Source: Marisa cornuarietis (Eukaryota > Mollusca > Gastropoda > Architaenioglossa > Ampullariidae). Taken from it: a stretch of DNA of 64,000 bases. A program made the position numbers and the translations under genes. This document shows, piece after piece, positions 58,701 to 64,000 of the stretch. The stretch lies in contig SMMW01000016.1 of the NCBI GenBank assembly GCA_004794655.1, positions 372,001-436,000 on the forward strand, in the 5' to 3' direction. The number at the start of each line of letters is the position of its first letter. Within the stretch, counting starts at the first letter, position 1. The notes below the pieces were generated by a model. It was not told where the DNA came from. It ran no database searches and saw nothing but the letters and a program-made list of their open reading frames with translations.

Positions 58701-59255
58701 CTTTTAAGAGATTCGAGTCTCTCCTTGTGATTTCATGTTCGAGGAATTTATAAGTGACATGAAAAGAGTCTTTTGAGCATGACACGTGTCCCCAAGCGAG
58801 TATGTCTTTAAAAAGAGCCCAAGATTGTGTTTTGAGCCTGTGAGAGCGATCTAATGTCGCAGTACTGAAGCATTTCCCAGTCAAACGCCAAATTTTACTA
58901 AACCCTGAGCAGGACTAGTGTACATGACCGTTCTCAGCAGACCTGTCTTCCTTTCTGTGCTCAGATGTCACGGTTACCTAGTTAGTCTGGCTCACTTCGA
59001 GTAGCACGTGCCTGAACAAAACGTCTGTGGTCACGTAAAAAAAAAAAGTCGCACGAGCGACTTGATGACAAAATAAATAAATGACATGTTGAAAAACCGC
59101 CAATGTCTCGTAAGCACCTGCGGCTCCTCCCGCGTCTACCCTACACACGCACGCTAACATACAGATCGCAACTAATTTTGGTTTTTACCAACCGCAAAAA
59201 AAGCACGCGCATAACATTCATTCACTAGTTCTCTTAATGTCACCTCTCTACACAA
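55774..59255. other. Long unannotated stretch
   Basis: No supported gene. A 72-codon frame from 58489 has a locally protein-like segment (CTAGTDPGASRFFAVPQ) and meets a weak donor-like AAAAG|GTGATT near 58661. No family was recognised. 57380-57560 and 57900-58300 are AT-rich. Confidence 0.45.
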
Positions 59256-59261
59256 GGTCAC

Positions 59262-59528
59262 AATCTTAAAGTCATCTCCGTAACCTTTACCTAGGTTGTT
59301 AAGTGAGATGTTAGAGACATGCTGCAGACATTTTGTTAGGCGGTGCGTATCTTCTTCCCCTCTCGCTGCTTTACCTTTCCCTAACCCTCCATGCAGTAAA
59401 ATAAATTCCTGACAGCCAGGCCGCCTGAGATGGGGGGAGGGTGGATCTGAAGCGCCACGCGGGTATCGAACCGTCTCGCCTCCGGGTCCAGACGCCAGTC
59501 CTCTAGCCACTTGACTATTCACTTCCCC
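59262..59528 (-). mobile_element. SINE family 1, copy 3
   Basis: AAAGTCATCTCCGTAACCTTT, GTGAGATGTTAGAGAC, CTCTCGCTGCTTTACC, CCCTCCATGCAGT, the B box complement GTATCGAACCGTC and the A box complement CTAGCCACTTGACTATTC match copy 1 at 2.3 kb block by block. The head ends with CTTCCCC near 59528. It is diverged but complete apart from the tail repeat. Confidence 0.78.
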
Positions 59529-59529
59529 T

Positions 59530-60407
59530 TCCAGGCAACACGCACTCTTTCAATCCCCCTGCCCTCACTAAACACGGACTGTACAGGGTTATCTGCGTTC
59601 AAGAGCAAATATGTTTGATTTCATGCTATGCAAATGAGATTGGTGTGATGGAATCGAACCCAGGCGCACACAGCTAAGAAGAAGGACATGATTCGACCTT
59701 GACTTCCTCTCCTCACTATAAGAAACTACCGGTTAGTGCAGGTGCTGCAGCAAGCTTCCGACTCGGTCTCCCCTACCCTCAATCGTCACCCCACCCCATT
59801 ACTGCACGGCATTCTTGCAGCGCGCGGCGGTGTCCATTAAAAAAAAAGGAGGAGTTTCGCTTTCCAAACGTGTACTTTGCCAGGACAGAGCAACCTCTGC
59901 CCATCAGATAGTTCTCTCCCAACTTGGCGGCTTTGATTACATGGACCGGCAACTCCAGAATACGATTGCGAGTTCTTTTCTTTATGTTTAGAGTGGGGAT
60001 GTGTTAGAGGTGGAAAGGCAATCGGGTCAGGGTGGTTTGAAGACAGTAGGGACAGCCACACAGGGTTAGCAAAGATCTGGCAGTTGAATTGCTTACTACT
60101 TGAGCAGCTTAGCGGAGTAAACTTGTCTCGCTGACCTCGCGAGATGATCCGTCTCTTTTTTTGTCCCTAAAAATATGTTGCTGATGTAGCGGCTTGGCAT
60201 TATCACAAGCAGGACGTACATAATTATCTTTCGTTATTTTTTTTTCTGCTTGCTGTTTTCCCCTTTCTCTGCCTCTCGGACACCCCTCCCTTATCTCTCC
60301 CTGTCTTCTTCTTCACACACACTCTTTCTCTTTATTAGCTCGTCTAACCTTTCTCATTAATTAACGCACGAGAATGTGTCCTTAAAACTGTAATATATAT
60401 ATACATA

Positions 60408-60408
<1 letters not shown>
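59530..60408. other. Unannotated stretch
   Basis: AATCGAACCCA at about 59651 is the complement of a Pol III B box, so another decayed SINE head may lie at 59640-59700, but no A box is convincing. Otherwise nothing supported. Confidence 0.4.

Positions 60409-60410
<2 letters not shown>

Positions 60411-60469
<59 letters not shown>
60411..60469. repeat. (GT)n microsatellite
   Basis: About 29 perfect GT units preceded by a short TA run, followed by (ATA)n at 60479-60490. Confidence 0.95.
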
Positions 60470-60470
<1 letters not shown>

Positions 60471-61254
60471 TTCCTGCATGATAATAATAATTTTCACCAC
60501 CTTGTTTTGGCCTGGCAAAGCTGAGACAATGAACAATGTCTATGTGTGTGGGTGGGTATATCCAGTTTATCTCATTCTTTTTATTTCCTTCCTTCCCACT
60601 CTGTTCCTACCTTTCTGTTCTTCCGCATTTAAGTGCGTCTAATGAGAGAATGGCGGAGAATCAGAATGGTAAGCATATACACAGGTGAGTAAATACTCTC
60701 TGGGTGTAGGCGTATCGTTGAACACAAAAGAAGCATAAGAGGGATTAAAAGTTGCATTCTTTAATATACACCACAGTGGTGTGGAAACCAGGGAGAAGGG
60801 GTGTACAAAAAATACCGAAAAAAGATACTGAGGAAACAAGAATATCGTCTCTCGGCCCAATTCTTGAAATGAGATTCTTCACAAAGTGCAAAAAGGTAGA
60901 GGGGCCGAGAGAAAGAGACAAATAGCAAATCTTTATTTTCGAGAGTAACAGAATATGCAAAAGTTATTTTTTTAACATCTAGCCCTCTTATATCTTAAAA
61001 AAGGGAAAAGAAATAGTACTCAAAGGGCATTAATCAAAGAAGAGGCCGATTTTTTAATTTTTGGCACACTGGCTTGCAAAGCATGAATGGGATTGATATG
61101 ATTATAAAGTTTATCTTATTCTGCATATTACATAATTTCATGTGACTGAAATAACCAAGTGAGTCATTTTTAATGAGTTTTGTTTCTTGTTAAGTGATGT
61201 TGCCGTTTTAACACTGAAAGCAGCATATGCTGTGATGCTGCGACCGTGAACGCG

Positions 61255-61256
<2 letters not shown>
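60470..61256. other. Unannotated AT-rich stretch
   Basis: No gene or structured repeat supported. Confidence 0.5.

Positions 61257-61320
<64 letters not shown>
61257..61320. repeat. (GT)n microsatellite
   Basis: 32 perfect GT units. Confidence 0.95.
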
Positions 61321-61321
<1 letters not shown>

Positions 61322-63280
61322 ATGACTGGACTCACGCACCCGCTCCTTTTATTTCGTAACGTGCGAGTGTGAGCGCCGTTCACTGTCACTATGGTGTTTG
61401 GCCTCTCCCTCCCCTTCACACACATCCGAGCATCTTCCTACACCACTGCACTAGATGTAGTTACATTTTAAAAAGCTAAGTACATCTATCTAGCCCCTAG
61501 ACTGTCAAGATGCAGTCTATTTGTATATACTTTTTAACAGACGCAATCTCTCTTTCTCTCTCTCTCTCTCACACACACACACAAACAAATAAAACACACA
61601 CTGTTATAACTGCACCGACGATAGTCTGCAACTATACATTACTTGCAACATTAATTCCTGTTCCCAAAGAGGTGTTGGTAGTTGTTAAAGTGTAGTGTAC
61701 ATGCTGATTCGCAAGGACAATGAAAACAAAAACTGTTATCGTTGGAATCTGCGCTGTTGAAACGTTTAAATGTCACACGAAGGACTGGTGAGCTTCACAG
61801 GTTGCAGTTGACTAAGCATGCAGAAAGCCCCAGGGATAACGAACATCGTTGTACCCACCTTCATCATCATTGCTCCGACCTCACAGACTGCACTGTATTA
61901 CACCTGATGTGAACGCAGTCGCTTTGAATGATAGCCACACACACACACACACACGAAAGAGAGAGAGATGCACAAGGTTGGTGAACAAGAAAATGTGCGT
62001 AGAAAGACAGACCGGCAGCCAGACAGATGTGCAAGAAACAAGCGCTAAATGTTTTTCCGTGGACACCATGGCTAAAAGCCTTTTCCCCCCAAAAGACCCG
62101 CCGAGTTTAATGAGAAGGCGCGGCCCGTCTTGCAGAAACCGAAGCCCGGGAAAAATCCTGCCTCTGCTGTAATTCCGGAATTACGGTTACCTGCAACATC
62201 TGCAGGTAATTATCACCTGTTGTGTTGAAAGATCCTAGGTCCAGACTCAAGGCTGCAGCCTAGGCGCATCGTCAAGATGATTTGTGGGCCGTTCCTTGCA
62301 GCATCGCGGGCTCGGCTCCGCTGGCAGTGGTGTGTCTCACCTTACAGGTACAAACGGGTTCCTTGCGTACCGGCCCAAGTTACCTCCCCCCCCCTCCATG
62401 CGGGACTATGCACACTTGTTTGTGTCGTGAGGAGTGTACAAAGTTTTTATGCATTACTACGAGATCTTTGTGATGCTTTTTTTTATAAGCAAACACTCTT
62501 CAGTCTGGAAAGTGCTTTAAGCCTTTAGACAAGATGTGGCGACAGTCGTGTGTTAAATTACTTTGCGGTACATTTGTTTGTGGCTATCAAGTATTAAGAG
62601 GTTTTGTCGAGTGTTCAATAGTTTGCCGTAAAACACGTGATCCAGTGGGCCATCGGTAAATACGCTCAAGACTGTTTAGAGACAATAATGACTGTGTAAC
62701 TTGTGTTATATGAATAACACTTTAGATAACACTGTATGTACAAATGTATAGGTGTTAGAATGAGTACAATGCCTAAAAACACGAGGACCATAGTTTTCTG
62801 AATCGTAGGGATGTGGAAATACGGCCAGCGGCCAATGACATAGTCCAATGAGCTTGGCTGTCGGCAATGGCAACTAACTTATGTGAGTGGTCGCTCGTAG
62901 CAACTGATCAAGTTACTAAATTCAGCACTTCTCATTCAGTTCATTAATGGTTACTAATTCAGTTGTACTGAATGGCTACTAATTTAGTTTTACTATGGTA
63001 AATACCCGTATTAAATATTTACGTACTTGGACAACAATCAAGGGTCTCAATCTATCGAGAAGGAATGAAAGATGGACACCAAGGACGGGTGTGGAAGGAG
63101 AGAATCAAGCAGACGACGAGCGCTGAAAGCTGACACACAGTCATCTGATCCTTATATTCAGCCGGTGTGACTGAAGAGGCTGGACTCCTACGAAAACGTG
63201 GTATAATGGTGTGCAGAAATGATGACTGGGTTAAATCAGCACAGGTGGAAACAGACACCTGGGGAGCAAACAGGGTTTAT
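61321..63280. other. Unannotated stretch
   Basis: No supported gene. Short (CT)n-(AC)n at 61546-61582 and (AC)n at 61936-61955. Loose repeats of GGTTACTAATTCAGTT lie at 62940-63000. Confidence 0.5.
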
Positions 63281-63284
63281 TAAC

Positions 63285-63515
63285 AACTTACCTCTCTTGG
63301 CGAAGACTTATTGCCAAAGTTTCTTCTCCTGGTGAGCATTATTTGACAAGTTATTGACAAGTTGCTTGCTGTGGTGAAGACTTATTGACAAGTTACTTCA
63401 TTTGATGAACGAAGCCTTCACTGACGAGCTCTTTAGCTTGGCGATCCTTATTTGACATCCTTAGTGAAATCTTCTTTCGTAGGTTTATTGACGAAGCCTT
63501 CTCAAGTGACTGCAC
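63285..63515. repeat. Decayed ~45-50 bp tandem repeat
   Basis: About five degenerate units with the core TGGCGAAGACTTATTGACAA and variants (TGGTGAAGACTTATTGACAA is one). Unit boundaries drift, so the period is approximate. Confidence 0.55.
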
Positions 63516-63885
63516 TTGGCTGACGTCGTCCGTGTTACTTCTACCGCAAGAAACCCCCAAGAAATTCACTTTCATCTTGTGAAGACAAAGGCAGGTCGGA
63601 CATTTGGCTTTTGGTTGTGTAACATGTGTCGCGGTTACTCAGAAGACAGTAGGCTAGAGAGCCTGACCTCTTACAATTTGTGGAATGATTTATTAGGAAA
63701 CAAGTAGGGGCATTTGGTTCCGAGAAAACTGAGCTAGATGGTAGGCGTTTGAAAACACAAACTAGAACTATATATTCAGACGAGTAAAGACGAGCAATGA
63801 ATTCAACGAAAGATAAATTATTAATTTTCTTTTCCTTTCTTTTTTCTGATGTGACTTGAATTACTTGGCAAGTGCACAGTCTGGG
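63516..63885. other. Unannotated stretch
   Basis: A 63-codon frame at 63516-63707 has no recognised domain. Nothing else seen. Confidence 0.45.
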
Positions 63886-63889
63886 AGAT

Positions 63890-64000
63890 GGGATCGCTAG
63901 ATGCAGACAGGATTAACACTTGCGGCAACATGCGGACACGGCTAGAGACGGGGCAGACACGTGATGCAGCGTGTGGGCATCGCTTGATACAGACAGGATA
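63890..64000. repeat. Start of a tandem repeat running off the window
   Basis: ATCGCTAGATGCAGACAGGAT near 63893 is matched by ATCGCTTGATACAGACAGGA near 63978, a period of about 84 bases. More units are expected beyond the right edge. Confidence 0.45.

Noticed and set aside
59640..59700. Fifth SINE head
   Set aside because: Only a B-box complement (AATCGAACCCA) is visible. No A box, body or tail match was found.

Overview
The window is eukaryotic, non-coding-rich genomic DNA from an animal. No chain of overlapping bacterial-type ORFs is present. The open frames are short and scattered, and many lie over microsatellites. The repeat load is that of a large invertebrate genome: dozens of (CA)n, (GA)n, (GAT)n, (GTGC)n and (GGTT)n tracts, several decayed minisatellites, tRNA-headed SINEs and broken non-LTR retrotransposons. 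The LINE relics (one with a tail ending in an ATT microsatellite, one with an endonuclease-RT type of reverse transcriptase) and the SINEs resemble elements I associate with molluscs and other lophotrochozoans. A gastropod-like mollusc is my best guess, but the sequence does not prove it.

Layout. 0-20 kb is mostly unannotatable sequence with microsatellites, one SINE (2.3 kb), a short-inverted-repeat region (6.9-7.3 kb), a LINE RNase H fragment (10.3 kb), a 27-bp minisatellite (14.6 kb) and a retroposed 3'-UTR with a clean 15-bp target-site duplication (17.1-17.3 kb). 20-25 kb holds a possible promoter and first-exon region (tandem CCAAT boxes, G-quadruplex motif, ATGGCG start, GTGAGT donor, CRE and octamer motifs) and a 22-bp array built on CAGCTG E-boxes. 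26-29 kb has a degenerate SINE copy and a LINE that has lost its whole catalytic palm by internal deletion. 31-33 kb contains the best candidate for a cellular gene: a TATA box in CpG-rich DNA, a strong splice acceptor, then an ATG opening a signal peptide and ending in a strong donor in phase 1. 33.5-34.7 kb is a 35-bp satellite arranged as a 314-bp higher-order repeat. 36-46 kb has two copies of a second SINE family, a third SINE candidate, another copy of the first SINE and a 45-bp minisatellite. 46.3-48.5 kb holds two LINE relics lying tail to tail. 42, 50.4 and 50.8 kb carry three copies of an unclassified dispersed repeat. 48.5-64 kb has long (GGTT)n and (GAT)n arrays, CpG-rich patches with ATGGCG motifs, one more SINE and decayed tandem repeats running off the right edge.

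No complete protein-coding gene, rRNA gene, functional tRNA gene or CRISPR array can be supported. The window is probably intergenic or very long intronic DNA, with perhaps one or two first exons on the plus strand whose remaining exons were not identified. All assignments rest on reading motifs and repeats by eye; no similarity search was run.
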